A stretch of DNA of 64,000 nt from contig SSEL01000037.1 in the NCBI GenBank assembly GCA_008012315.1, positions 78,495-142,494 on the forward strand, read 5' to 3'. The position numbers and the translations under genes were made by a program. Shown here one piece after another: positions 41,584 to 50,825 of the stretch (its first letter is position 1; every line of letters begins with the position of its first letter). Source of the DNA: Rhodospirillaceae bacterium (GTDB lineage Bacteria > Pseudomonadota > Alphaproteobacteria > Dongiales > Dongiaceae). Below the pieces are notes generated by a model. That model was not told where the DNA came from, ran no database searches, and saw nothing but the letters and a program-made list of their open reading frames with translations.

Positions 41584-44019
41584 TCACACCTTCATGCGCG
41601 CACTGGTCGGATCGTGGAACGGTTTCAGGCTGGCCACGGCCGGCACGCGCTTGCCGACGACCTCGATCTCGAATTTGCCGCTGGCGACGAGGTCCGGCGT
41701 CACGCCGCCCGGATGCGTGACATAGCCCATGCCGATGGCGGCACCGATCGTATGGCCGTAATTGGCCGAGGTGACGAAGCCGGTGACCTTGCCGTCGAGA
41801 TAGATCGGCTCGTTGTGATAGAGCAGCATAGCGGGATCGCTCAGCTTGAACTGCACCAGGCGCTTGGTCGGCGTGCCGGCGGCCTTCTGCTTCTCCACCA
41901 CATCGCGGCCGGTGAAATCCTTCTTGAAGCTGCAAATGAAGGCGAGGCCCGCTTCCACCGGCGTATCGTCGGTGGCGATATCGTGGCCCCAATGCCGGTA
42001 GCCTTTTTCCAGGCGCAGGGCATCCATCGCATGCATGCCGGCGGGCTTGACGCCGAGATCGGTCCCGGCTTCCAGCACCGCATCCAGCACGCCGCGGGCA
42101 TAATCGCTGGGGAGATAAAGCTCCCAGCCGAGCTCGCCGACATAGGAGATGCGCACCGCCAGAGCCTCCGCCGAGCCGATCACGATCCGGCGCGCGGCGC
42201 CGAAGGGGAAGGCGTCATTGGAGAGATCCGCATCGGTCAGGCGCTGCAGCAATCTGCGGCTGTTCGGTCCCATCACGCCGAGCGTGCCGAATTGCGTGGT
42301 GATATCCTCGATCCGCACTTCCGCGCCGGGTGTCAGGTTCGACTTGAGGTAATGCAGGTCGCGCGTCGCCGTGGCGGCGGCCGTGGTGATCATGAAGCGG
42401 GCTTCGTCGAGCTTGATGACGGTGAGGTCGGCCTCGATGCCGCCGCGCTTGTTGAGCCATTGGGTATAGGCGGCGCGACCGGTCTGGCTGACATCGGCGG
42501 TCGAGATGCGCTGCAGTTCCTTTTCCGCATCCGGCCCGGTCACCAGGAATTTCGAGAAGGTCGAGAGATCGAACAGGCTGACATTCTCGCGCGTATTGCG
42601 GCATTCGGCGGCGCAGTAATCGAACCAGTTCTGCTTCTGATAGCTATATTGGTAGACCGGCTCGACGCCTTCCGGCGCATACCAGTTCGGCCGCTCCCAG
42701 CCGGCGACCTCGCCGAAACAGGCACCCAGTTCCTTCCAGCGATCGTAGAACGGCGTCAGGCGCACCTGGCGTGAGGTCTTGAACTGGCGATAGGGCCAAT
42801 GCATTGCATAAAGGAGACCCAGCGCCTCGGAGACGCGCGGCACCAGGAAGCTCTTGCGGCTCTGATGCGGCATGAAGCGGCGGATATCGACATCCCAGAG
42901 ATCGAAGGGCGGCTCGCCTTCGGTGATCCAATGCGCCAGCGCCATGCCGGCCCCGCCGCCCGATTGGATGCCGATCGAGTTGAATCCGGCGGCGACGAAG
43001 AAATTCTTCACTTCCGGCGCTTCGCCCAGGCAATAAAGCTGGTCGGCGGTGAAGCTTTCCGGTCCGTTGAAGAATTTGCGAATGCCGACCTTCTGCAGGC
43101 TCGGCAGGCGGTGCATGGCGCCTTCCAGGATCGGCGCGAAATGCTCGAAATCCTCCGGCAGTTCATCGAAGCAGAAATCCGCCGGGATGCCATCGACGGC
43201 CCAGGGCTTGGCCTGGGGCTCGAAGGCGCCCAGCAGCAGCTTGCCGGCATCTTCCTTGTAATAGGCGCAGGCATCCATGTCGCGCAGCACCGGCAGATCG
43301 GCGGTCATGCCTTCCATCGCCTCGGTGACGATGTAGAAATGTTCGCAGGCCTGGAGCGGGATATTGACGCCGATCTGCTCGCTAACCGCGCGCGCCCACA
43401 TGCCGGCGCAATTCACCACCTTCTCGGCGCGGATGATGCCCTGGTCGGTCTCAACGCCGACCGCCACGCCGTTTTCGACGATGACGCGCTGGACATTGGT
43501 ATCCTCGAAGATCTTCACGCCCTTCATCCGCGCGCCGCGCGCCAGCGCCATGGTGGTATCTGCCGGATTGCACTTGCCATCCTTCGGATACCAGATCGCG
43601 CCGATGACATCATCGACATTCAGCAGCGGCCATTTCTGCTGCACTTCCTTGGGGCCGATCTCCTCGGCGATGACATCGAAGCCATGCAGCATGGACGCGC
43701 CGCGCCGCAATTCCTCCCAGCGTTCGGCATTGGTGGCGATCGACAGGCTGCCCGGCTGCACGAAGCCGGTGGCCTGGCCGGTTTCCTGTTCCAGGGTGGT
43801 GTAGAGATCGACCGTGTATTTCGCCAGCCTGGTGAGGTTCTGGGTATAGAGCGAGGAGCGCACCAGCCCCGCCGCATGCCAGGTGGTGCCGCTGGTCAGC
43901 TTCTTGCGCTCCAGCAGCACGGTATCGGTCCAGCCGAGCTTCGCCAGGTGATAGGCGACCGAGCAACCGACGATGCCGCCGCCGATGATGACGACACGGG
44001 CCTGGGTGGGAAGTGACAT
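41584..44019 (-). CDS. FAD-dependent sarcosine/dimethylglycine dehydrogenase-family protein with GcvT domain (1)
   Basis: 811 residues from ATG 44019. The N-terminal half is a DAO-type flavoprotein (VVIIGGGIVGCSVAYHLAK) with SGTTWHAAGL, whose His is the usual covalent FAD site in this family, and FNGPESFTADQLYCLGE. The C-terminal half is GcvT-like (RISYVGELGWELYLPSD and later LRLEKGYRHWGHD) and should bind tetrahydrofolate to catch the methyl group as methylene-THF. Substrates are N-methyl amines such as sarcosine, dimethylglycine or possibly N-methyltaurine. It is the downstream gene of a tandem pair, separated by a repeat. Confidence 0.9.
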   Translation of the reverse strand: MSLPTQARVVIIGGGIVGCSVAYHLAKLGWTDTVLLERKKLTSGTTWHAAGLVRSSLYTQNLTRLAKYTVDLYTTLEQETGQATGFVQPGSLSIATNAERWEELRRGASMLHGFDVIAEEIGPKEVQQKWPLLNVDDVIGAIWYPKDGKCNPADTTMALARGARMKGVKIFEDTNVQRVIVENGVAVGVETDQGIIRAEKVVNCAGMWARAVSEQIGVNIPLQACEHFYIVTEAMEGMTADLPVLRDMDACAYYKEDAGKLLLGAFEPQAKPWAVDGIPADFCFDELPEDFEHFAPILEGAMHRLPSLQKVGIRKFFNGPESFTADQLYCLGEAPEVKNFFVAAGFNSIGIQSGGGAGMALAHWITEGEPPFDLWDVDIRRFMPHQSRKSFLVPRVSEALGLLYAMHWPYRQFKTSRQVRLTPFYDRWKELGACFGEVAGWERPNWYAPEGVEPVYQYSYQKQNWFDYCAAECRNTRENVSLFDLSTFSKFLVTGPDAEKELQRISTADVSQTGRAAYTQWLNKRGGIEADLTVIKLDEARFMITTAAATATRDLHYLKSNLTPGAEVRIEDITTQFGTLGVMGPNSRRLLQRLTDADLSNDAFPFGAARRIVIGSAEALAVRISYVGELGWELYLPSDYARGVLDAVLEAGTDLGVKPAGMHAMDALRLEKGYRHWGHDIATDDTPVEAGLAFICSFKKDFTGRDVVEKQKAAGTPTKRLVQFKLSDPAMLLYHNEPIYLDGKVTGFVTSANYGHTIGAAIGMGYVTHPGGVTPDLVASGKFEIEVVGKRVPAVASLKPFHDPTSARMKV

Positions 44020-44053
44020 GGTTGGGTCCTTAATTAGTCGTTCGTCAGTTTTG

Positions 44054-44149
44054 CCCCTCACCCCAACCCTCTCCCCAAAGGGGCGAGGGAGAGTGGGGAG
44101 CGCATTTTCTCCCTCGCCCCGCTTGCGGAAAGAGGGCCGGGGTGAGGGG
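44054..44149. repeat. Common CCCTCACCC-type intergenic inverted repeat
   Basis: CCCCTCACCCCAACCCTCT (44054-44072) pairs with AGAGGGCCGGGGTGAGGGG (44131-44149), 17 of 19 bases, with further pairing inside (TCTCCCCAAAGGGGCGAGGGAGA region). This motif family is frequent between genes in many proteobacteria. It sits between the two dehydrogenase genes. Confidence 0.8.
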
Positions 44150-44156
44150 TAAGTCC

Positions 44157-46595
44157 CTACATCCGCAGCCTGGCATTCGCCGGATCGTAAAGCGGCTCTT
44201 CCGCCACGACCGCCATGCGTCGCTCACCCAGCACCAGCACCTCGAGCGCCGTGCCGGGCTTGGCGAGATCGCTGCGCACATAAGCGAGCGCGATGCTCTT
44301 GCCGAGCGTGTGGCCATAGCCGCCGGAGGAGACGAGGCCGACATAATCCTCGCCGAGATAGACCGGCGCGCAAGCGGGCGCGTCGCAATCCTTGGCATCC
44401 TCGAGCAGCAGCGGCACGAAACGCTCCTTCGGTCCCGTCTGCCGTTCCGCCGTCAGGGCCTTGAGGCCCTTGTAATCCGGCTTCTGGAAATCGACGAAGC
44501 GATCGAGGCTCGCCATCAGCGGGGTATATTCATGGGTCATGTCGCTCTTCCAGCCGCGATAGCATTTCTCCAACCGCAAACTGTCCATCGCATACATGCC
44601 GAAATCGGCGATGCCATGGGTCTCGCCGGCGGCCCAGAGCCGGTCATAGACCGCCACCATATGTTCGACCGGGCAATGCAGCTCCCAGCCCAGCTCGCCG
44701 ACATAATTGACGCGCAGCGCCAGCATGCGGGCAAAGCCGATCTCGATCTCCTGGGCGGAAAGCCAGGGGAAGGCCTTGTTGGAAAGATCGGTCTCGGTCA
44801 CCTGCGACAGCACCTCGCGCGCTTTCGGCCCGGCGAGAACGATCGAGCCCATGCGGGGCGAGATATTGCTGAGCGTGACGGAACCGTCCGCCGGCAGATG
44901 CTTCTCGATCCAGTCGATGTCATGCCATTCGGCGGCGGCGGCGCTGATCAGATAGAAGCGGTTTTCCGCCAGCCGCGTGATGGTGAATTCGCTGACGATG
45001 CCGCCTTTGTCGCTCAGCATGTAGGACAAGGTGATGCGGCCGATCTTCGGCAGCTTGCCGCAGATCATCCCGTCCAGCCAGGCGGCGGCGCCGGATCCGT
45101 CCAGCATCAGCTTGGTGAAGCCGCCGAGATCGAGAATACCGACCCGCTCGCGCACCGCCTTGCACTCTTCGGCGACGGCGGCGTGCCAGTTGGTGCGGCG
45201 GAAACTCGGGCGCGGTGTCGGCTCGATACCCGGCTGCGGGAACCAGGCGGCGCGTTCCCAGCCGCCCCGGGCGCAGAAATTCGCCTCCTTGGCTTTCAGC
45301 TTGTCATAGAGCGGCGTCACCTTGGCGGGCCGGCCCGCCGGCCATTCGTTGTTGGGAAAAGCGATGGCATATTCGTTCTGATAGAGCTCCAGCGCCTTCT
45401 CCACCACATAGCTCTTGGTGGCGTAATCGGTATAGCGCCGCGGGTCGAGCGACCAGAAATCCCATTCCGGTTCGCCATGGGCAATCCATTCGGCCACCGT
45501 CTTGCCGCCACCGCCGGATTGCGCGATGCCGAAGCTGAAGCAGCAGCACTGATAAAAGTTCGGCAGGCCATGGGCCGGGCCGATATAGGGATTGCCATCG
45601 GGCGAATAGGGGATCGGGCCGTTGATGACGCGCTGGACGCCGACCTTGCCCAGGATCGGCACGCGGCCGATCGCCGCCTCGATATAGGATTCCAGCCGCT
45701 CCAGATCGTCGGGATAAAGCTGATAGGCGAAATCCTCGGGAATGCCGTCCAGCCAATGGGCCTGGGCGCGTTCCTTCTCATAGGGGCCGAGAATGAGGCC
45801 GTGGCGCTCCTGGCGCAGGTAGTAGCTGACATCGGGATCGCGCATCAGCGGCAGCTTGTCCTGATAGCTTTCCAGCTCGGGAATGGTCTCGGTGACCAGG
45901 TATTGATGCGACATGGAAATGATCGGCATGTATTGCCCGACCATCGCCATGATCTCGCCGGCCCGGTAGCCGGCCGCATTGACGACGATCTCGCACAGGA
46001 TGTCGCCCTTGTCGGTAATGACTTTCCACTCGCCCTTCGGCGTGCGCTCCAGCCCGGTCACCTTGGTGAAGCGCTGCACCCGGGCACCCTTGTCCTTGGC
46101 GCCCTTGGCATAGGCCTGGGTCAGCTGGCTGGGATCGATATCGCCGTCATAGGGGTCCCACAACCCGCCGACGATGTCGTGCAGCTCCATGAAGGGATAC
46201 TTGGCCTTGATCTCGGCCGGCCCCAGCAGATCGAAGTCGATCCCTTGGGCGCGCGCCATGGCGACGACATGCCAGTATTCGTCCATCCGCTCCTGGCTAT
46301 GGGCCAGGCGGATCGATCCGGTGAGATGGTAATTGATCGGATAATCGACCTCTTCGCCCAATTTCTCGTAGAGCTTGGTCGAATGGCGCTGGAACTTGAT
46401 GACGTTCCAGTTGGTGGAGAAGTTGGGGCAGTTGCCGGCGGCATGCCAGGTCGAGCCGGAGGTCAGTTCATCGCGCTCCAGCAGCAGGCAATCGGTCCAG
46501 CCCAGTTGCGCCAGATGGTACAGCGCGCTGCAGCCGACGGCGCCGCCGCCGATGATCACGACACGGGCGTAATCCGTGCAGGCATGATCGCTCAT
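44157..46595 (-). CDS. FAD-dependent dimethylglycine dehydrogenase-family protein with GcvT domain (2)
   Basis: 812 residues from ATG 46595, with AAGGGGAG upstream; the frame open to 46805 adds nothing conserved. FAD motif VVIIGGGAVGCSALYHLAQ, then SGSTWHAAGN (covalent FAD His). TGSIRLAHSQERMDEY and VINGPIPYSPDGNPYIGPA match mitochondrial and bacterial dimethylglycine dehydrogenases. GcvT half: RVNYVGELGWELHCPVEH and SLRLEKCYRGWKSD. It is clearly paralogous to the next gene but not close to it, so the two may remove successive methyl groups. First gene of the pair. Confidence 0.9.
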   Translation of the reverse strand: MSDHACTDYARVVIIGGGAVGCSALYHLAQLGWTDCLLLERDELTSGSTWHAAGNCPNFSTNWNVIKFQRHSTKLYEKLGEEVDYPINYHLTGSIRLAHSQERMDEYWHVVAMARAQGIDFDLLGPAEIKAKYPFMELHDIVGGLWDPYDGDIDPSQLTQAYAKGAKDKGARVQRFTKVTGLERTPKGEWKVITDKGDILCEIVVNAAGYRAGEIMAMVGQYMPIISMSHQYLVTETIPELESYQDKLPLMRDPDVSYYLRQERHGLILGPYEKERAQAHWLDGIPEDFAYQLYPDDLERLESYIEAAIGRVPILGKVGVQRVINGPIPYSPDGNPYIGPAHGLPNFYQCCCFSFGIAQSGGGGKTVAEWIAHGEPEWDFWSLDPRRYTDYATKSYVVEKALELYQNEYAIAFPNNEWPAGRPAKVTPLYDKLKAKEANFCARGGWERAAWFPQPGIEPTPRPSFRRTNWHAAVAEECKAVRERVGILDLGGFTKLMLDGSGAAAWLDGMICGKLPKIGRITLSYMLSDKGGIVSEFTITRLAENRFYLISAAAAEWHDIDWIEKHLPADGSVTLSNISPRMGSIVLAGPKAREVLSQVTETDLSNKAFPWLSAQEIEIGFARMLALRVNYVGELGWELHCPVEHMVAVYDRLWAAGETHGIADFGMYAMDSLRLEKCYRGWKSDMTHEYTPLMASLDRFVDFQKPDYKGLKALTAERQTGPKERFVPLLLEDAKDCDAPACAPVYLGEDYVGLVSSGGYGHTLGKSIALAYVRSDLAKPGTALEVLVLGERRMAVVAEEPLYDPANARLRM

Positions 46596-46908
46596 TCTCC
46601 CCTTACTCCCATTCTCATTCTCATTGTTGGCCGGGTTTTCGCCAGTTTCGGGCTTTCGCAGACCGCAGTGTCGCCCCATCCCGGCCCGGCCACAACGCCC
46701 GCAGATGTTGTCCAGGCATGAAATCAGCTCATGACCCGCCTGCCTTGAACTGGCCTCACGGAAGGCACCGTGAACAGTTGCCTGGCGGGGCAGGATTGCC
46801 GGCATTCTCTGCTTATCCGGGGCGAAACCGCAAGCGAGACTATTTCACCAATAGATGAGGTGTATTCATGAGATGCGGCGTCACAGCGCTCGGGCCGCAG
46901 GCGGGATG
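46596..46908. other. Intergenic region upstream of the dehydrogenase pair
   Basis: About 310 bases, no gene supported. It should hold the promoter for the leftward dehydrogenase genes and the end of the MFS gene. CATTCTCATTCTCATT at 46611-46626 is a short CATTCT direct repeat. Confidence 0.4.
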
Positions 46909-48099
46909 CTAGACCTGCCGCAGTTCCCGGCCGCGGAGACCTTTCAGCCAGAAAATGCCGATGACGGCGCAAAAGACGGGAACCAGGATCAGGCCCGAGA
47001 TAACCGGCCAGCCGAATTCCGTCAGCAGGCTGCCGGAGGCGAAGGAGCCGATCACCATGGCGCCGAAGACGACGAAATCGTTCAGCGACTGCACTTTCGG
47101 TCCCTCGTCGCGTTCATGGCAGGTCAGGACCATGGCGGAGGCGCCCAGGAAGCCGAAATTCCAGCCGATGCCAAGCAGGACCAGCGCCAGCCAGAAATGA
47201 TGGACCGTGATGCCGCTCAATCCGGCGGCGGCGGCAAGCGCGATGGAGAATAATCCGGCGAGGATGATGTTCGGTGCGCCGAAGCGGGTGATCAGCCGGC
47301 CGGTGAAGAAGCTCGGCGCATACATCGCGACGACGTGGAACTCGATCCCGTAATTGGCCGAGGTGCGCGATATGCCGCACAATTCCATGGCGAGCGGCGC
47401 CGAGGTCATCATGAAATTCATCATCATGTAGCTCACGACGCCGCTCAGCATCGCGACGATCAATTGCGGCTGCCGGATGATTGCCGAAAGCGGGCGTCCG
47501 CCACCGGCCTTTGTCTCCGACGGCGGATAGTCGAAATGGATGCCCAGCAAGACGGTGGCCGAGAGCACCGAGACGGCGGCAGCGGCCAAATAGGTGACCA
47601 CGTAGGCTTGCGGCAGCCAGAGAGTCATGGTGGCCGTCACGAGCTCCGGTCCGAAAATGCCGGCGACGATGCCGCCGGCGAGCACCGTGGATAAGGCCCG
47701 AGGCCGATCCTCCGGCCGAACACATTCGGCCGCCGCGAAGCGGAATGTCAGGACAACGGCCGCATAGGCGCCGCCAAACAGCATCGCAATGCAGAACAGG
47801 GCGAAAGAATTGATCAGGAGCGCCAAAGCGGCGAGAAGCCCGACGATCACCCCGCATAAATTGCCGAACATGAAGGCGGTCTTGCGGCCGAAGCGGCGCG
47901 TGATGATGCCGACGGGCAAGGTTGCAATGGCCATGCCGACGACGAAGACGGAAAGCGGCATCGTCGCCAGAGCAGGCCGTGGCGCCAGCAGATTGCCGAT
48001 GATGGCCCCGCTGGCATAGACGACGACGGAATTGGCGCCGGCCAAAGCCTGGGCCGCTGCCAGGCGCAGCACATTGCTATTCAGTCGCCGGTTACGCAT
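46909..48099 (-). CDS. Major facilitator superfamily transporter
   Basis: 396 residues from ATG 48099 (MRNRRLNSNVLRL); a TTG at 48117 is less likely. Twelve hydrophobic segments; the loop 2-3 signature reads GIITRRFGRKTAFMFGN. Many relatives are annotated only as MFS. A drug, sugar or organic-acid substrate cannot be chosen. It lies between the dehydrogenases and a ureohydrolase on the same strand, with 111 bases to the latter. Confidence 0.85.
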   Translation of the reverse strand: MRNRRLNSNVLRLAAAQALAGANSVVVYASGAIIGNLLAPRPALATMPLSVFVVGMAIATLPVGIITRRFGRKTAFMFGNLCGVIVGLLAALALLINSFALFCIAMLFGGAYAAVVLTFRFAAAECVRPEDRPRALSTVLAGGIVAGIFGPELVTATMTLWLPQAYVVTYLAAAAVSVLSATVLLGIHFDYPPSETKAGGGRPLSAIIRQPQLIVAMLSGVVSYMMMNFMMTSAPLAMELCGISRTSANYGIEFHVVAMYAPSFFTGRLITRFGAPNIILAGLFSIALAAAAGLSGITVHHFWLALVLLGIGWNFGFLGASAMVLTCHERDEGPKVQSLNDFVVFGAMVIGSFASGSLLTEFGWPVISGLILVPVFCAVIGIFWLKGLRGRELRQV

Positions 48100-48210
48100 G
48101 AAATGGTCATCCCCCAAAGGCCACTCACCGGCAATATACCGGCCGGCTCGTCATTTTTCGCTGCGACCGATTTGACTAGAGAATGACCGTGCTTGGCAAT
48201 GGTTGATCTT

Positions 48211-49122
48211 TCAAGCCTGCCGGATGATGGCGCCGATCGCATTGACCAGAATGCGCGCGGCGGTCAGGGCCGACAGGCCGTCAATGTCGACGGGCGGATA
48301 GAATTCGACAATATCGAAGCCGGCAATCCTGGCCCGCTTGCCAAGGCCCGCGATCAGATCGATCACCTGCGTGTAGGTGAGGCCGCCAGGCGTACGCGCC
48401 GCCACGCCCGGCATGATGCTGGGATCGATGCCGTCGCAATCGAGGGTGACCACGACCCGCGCGCCTGGCGGGATATGCCGGAGCGCGGCCTCGACGCCTT
48501 GGGCGTGAACCTCCCGGGCGGTCACGAAACGGCTGCCATATTGCCGCGCCGCGTTGATTTCGGCGAGACGTGCGCTGCCGACGCCACGGAGGCCGACCTG
48601 TACCATGCCGGCGGCATGCGGCATCTCGCTCACCCGGCGCATCGGGTTCGAATAGCCGTAGCGTTCGCCATGCAGCTCATCGCGCCAGTCGATATGGGCA
48701 TCGATCTGCAGGATCCAGACCGGGCCGTGATCGGCAAAGCCGGCGAGGAAGGGAATCGGCACGGAATCATCGCCGCCCAGCAGGATCGGGACAGCCGGCA
48801 ATGCCAGGATCTCGCGCGTCTTCGCCTCGATCCGGGCCCGGTTGCCGGCATTGTCATGCATGGTGGTCGGAATGTCGCCGGCATCGATGCAGCTGACCGG
48901 TTGGCCGTCGAATAACGGACCGCCGAGATCGAAATCCCAGTGCTCGACCAGCCCGGCATCGTCCTGGCTTGCCGCGCGGATGGCATCTGCGGCCAAGGCA
49001 TAGCCGCTGCTGTCCTTGCCGGGATAGGTGCTGCCGTGACCGGCGTCGAAGATGACCGCACGGGGTGCGCGGTCATCCGCGAGGCGCCCGGGAAAGCCGA
49101 GAAAGGAAGGCGAGGCTGTCAT
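48211..49122 (-). CDS. Ureohydrolase family protein (agmatinase/guanidinobutyrase-like)
   Basis: 303 residues. Binuclear Mn motifs: LLGGDDSVP (116-120), QIDAHIDWRDE (Asp141, His143, Asp145) and TLDCDGIDPS (Asp228, Asp230, Asp233). The first motif is GGDDS where arginases and agmatinases usually have GGDHS, so Asp119 takes the place of a metal-ligand His; some agmatinase-like subgroups share this. It should hydrolyse a guanidino compound to urea and an amine such as putrescine or 4-aminobutyrate. That would feed an aminotransferase like the one at 39983. Confidence 0.85.
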   Translation of the reverse strand: MTASPSFLGFPGRLADDRAPRAVIFDAGHGSTYPGKDSSGYALAADAIRAASQDDAGLVEHWDFDLGGPLFDGQPVSCIDAGDIPTTMHDNAGNRARIEAKTREILALPAVPILLGGDDSVPIPFLAGFADHGPVWILQIDAHIDWRDELHGERYGYSNPMRRVSEMPHAAGMVQVGLRGVGSARLAEINAARQYGSRFVTAREVHAQGVEAALRHIPPGARVVVTLDCDGIDPSIMPGVAARTPGGLTYTQVIDLIAGLGKRARIAGFDIVEFYPPVDIDGLSALTAARILVNAIGAIIRQA

Positions 49123-49231
49123 TGCTTGCTGGCTTTCTGATGTTCAACTGAATTCCGGCGTCGAGGATGCAGGAGATCAGGCGGCCGGCCAAGTTCAAAG
49201 ATTGGACCCGGTTTCTATGTGCGTAATCGCA

Positions 49232-49340
49232 ATGCCGACTTCCGTGATGCTCATCCGGGTCTGATGCAGCACTTGCCAGGCGCGCTGCGTGCCGGAAGAT
49301 GCTGGCCTTCGGTTCACGGGCAAAGGCGGTCGTGACTGCG
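49232..49340 (-). pseudogene. Decayed AraC (GlxA-type) gene fragment
   Basis: Two short pieces resemble the intact AraC gene at 52677-53774. Positions 49232-49292 match 52776-52836 at about 90 percent and encode [20 protein letters not shown]. Positions 49294-49340 match about 53026-53072 and encode SHDRLCP-stop-TEGQHL, against NHDRLRPGTESQHL in the intact gene. About 60 codons between the two pieces are missing and an in-frame stop is present. It is a remnant of a second copy. Confidence 0.65.
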
Positions 49341-49550
49341 TGTTTGGTGGCCGCGGCCATTGCTTTCGGTCATCAATCTTTCACCGAAGTCTCCTTGCAA
49401 TCGGGCGCCGCCCTCGCAACCGTGGCCGGCGTGTTGATCGAAGTCCCGGTGATGCTTTCTGTCGTGAAGATTATCAACGCGACCAAGGGTTGGTATGATC
49501 GGGGCCGGTCGGTCCGGAGCGGTAAGCCGTTGGCCAGCCAGCACCGCTGA
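49341..49550 (+). pseudogene. C-terminal fragment of an Acr3-type arsenite permease
   Basis: A plus-strand frame (open from 49299) carries [20 protein letters not shown] followed by [18 protein letters not shown], which is the last transmembrane helix and tail of Acr3/ArsB-type arsenite efflux permeases. The ~300 residues before it are absent, and the start of the frame is antisense AraC debris. It lies just downstream of an arsenic-type operon, so a complete acr3 was probably once here. Confidence 0.7.
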
Positions 49551-49628
49551 AGGGAACGAGCTTGCATTCATTGTCCGGGACTGGGGAGATATAGCGAAAG
49601 CTGCCCGTGCCTTTAAGGCAACGTGCCC

Positions 49629-50825
49629 TTAAGGCAAAGCGTGACGTCTGGCCTTATGGGTCATCATGAACAGCCCGACCGCCAATGCCACATTAAAGGC
49701 AGCAATGGCAGCAATTACAAAGAGCGCGTCATTGGCGCCGATATGCTCTATGAGAACAGCGCCAAGCGACGGCGCGGCGGCCTGGGCGATCAGACTCGGC
49801 CGCGCCAGCTTTCCCATGATTGGCGCATAATCTTCCGAGCCGAACAGGGCTAAGGGCAGTGTTCCTCGCGCAATTGATTCCAGGCCGATGCCGGCTCCGT
49901 AGAAGACCAGGGTCAAAAACACGAGGGGGAAGTGCAAGCTAAGGAGGGTCAGGCCCGCCGCGACCAGGCTGACCGATGCGATTTTGGTCCAGATAGGATG
50001 GTGATAACGGGCAACCATCATTTCTATGAACCGGGCGCCCACTTGCGACGGACCTACAAGGGCGCCCAGACCGACTGCCGCCGCCAAGGTCAACCCACGG
50101 TCCTGCAGTATCGTCAGCAGATGCACCGACATCACGGTCGAGAGCATCGAGCCGATCATAAAAACAATGGCGAGCAGGCTGAATGTGCCGGGCCCACAAA
50201 GGGACGTCTCTTGGCGCTTCCTGATTGCATCTGCGGAGCCGTTCTCGAGCTCGTTTCGCGGCAATGCGCACCAGTACAGTGGCAGGCTGATGAAGACTTG
50301 AATAGCTGCATAGGCAAAGCAGGTGTTGCGCCAGCCTAGATGGTCGACCAGGAAGGCTGATAACGGCCAGCAAACGGTGCTCGCGAAGCCGCCGAACAGC
50401 GTCAACGTCGCGATATGGTGTCTGGCGCGCGCTCGATAGAGCTGGCCTAGGGATGAGAAGGCGGCATCATAAAGTCCCGCACCCATCCCCAGACCCAGGA
50501 CGATCCAGGCAATCATGAACGCGGGCAGGTTGGGCGCAAGGCCGAGACCAACCTGGCCCAGGGCGATCAGGATAGAACTTCCGGCAAGAACGGGTCGTGC
50601 GCCCTTCTGATGGATGAGGCGGCCGACGGTCGGCGAGGCTAAGCCGGCAATCAGCAACCCAATGGACAGCCCACCGACAATCCAGGAGAGCGGCCAGCCG
50701 GTCTCTTCAGCGATCGGCTTTGCCAATACCGCCGGAAGGTAATAAGACGAACCCCAAGCCAGGATCTGTGTTAGTCCGAGAGCGGTCACGACAGCGGCCG
50801 GAGAGGCTTGCCGTTTGCTGGTCAT
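49629..50825 (-). CDS. MFS transporter of the arsenic operon (ArsK-like)
   Basis: 398 residues with twelve hydrophobic segments; the opening ALGLTQILAWGSSYYLPAVL marks a subgroup of MFS proteins. Its start codon overlaps the stop of the flavoprotein gene by 4 bases. The order arsR, flavin monooxygenase, MFS is that of arsRVK operons, in which ArsK exports trivalent arsenicals and antimonite. Naming rests on that context and not on a residue signature. Confidence 0.8.
   Translation of the reverse strand: MTSKRQASPAAVVTALGLTQILAWGSSYYLPAVLAKPIAEETGWPLSWIVGGLSIGLLIAGLASPTVGRLIHQKGARPVLAGSSILIALGQVGLGLAPNLPAFMIAWIVLGLGMGAGLYDAAFSSLGQLYRARARHHIATLTLFGGFASTVCWPLSAFLVDHLGWRNTCFAYAAIQVFISLPLYWCALPRNELENGSADAIRKRQETSLCGPGTFSLLAIVFMIGSMLSTVMSVHLLTILQDRGLTLAAAVGLGALVGPSQVGARFIEMMVARYHHPIWTKIASVSLVAAGLTLLSLHFPLVFLTLVFYGAGIGLESIARGTLPLALFGSEDYAPIMGKLARPSLIAQAAAPSLGAVLIEHIGANDALFVIAAIAAFNVALAVGLFMMTHKARRHALP

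Noticed and set aside
44142..46721. 859-residue plus-strand frame opposite the second GcvT dehydrogenase
   Set aside because: It mirrors a gene with clear FAD and GcvT motifs, is full of Gly/Arg/His/Asp runs typical of antisense frames in GC-rich DNA, and has no domain.
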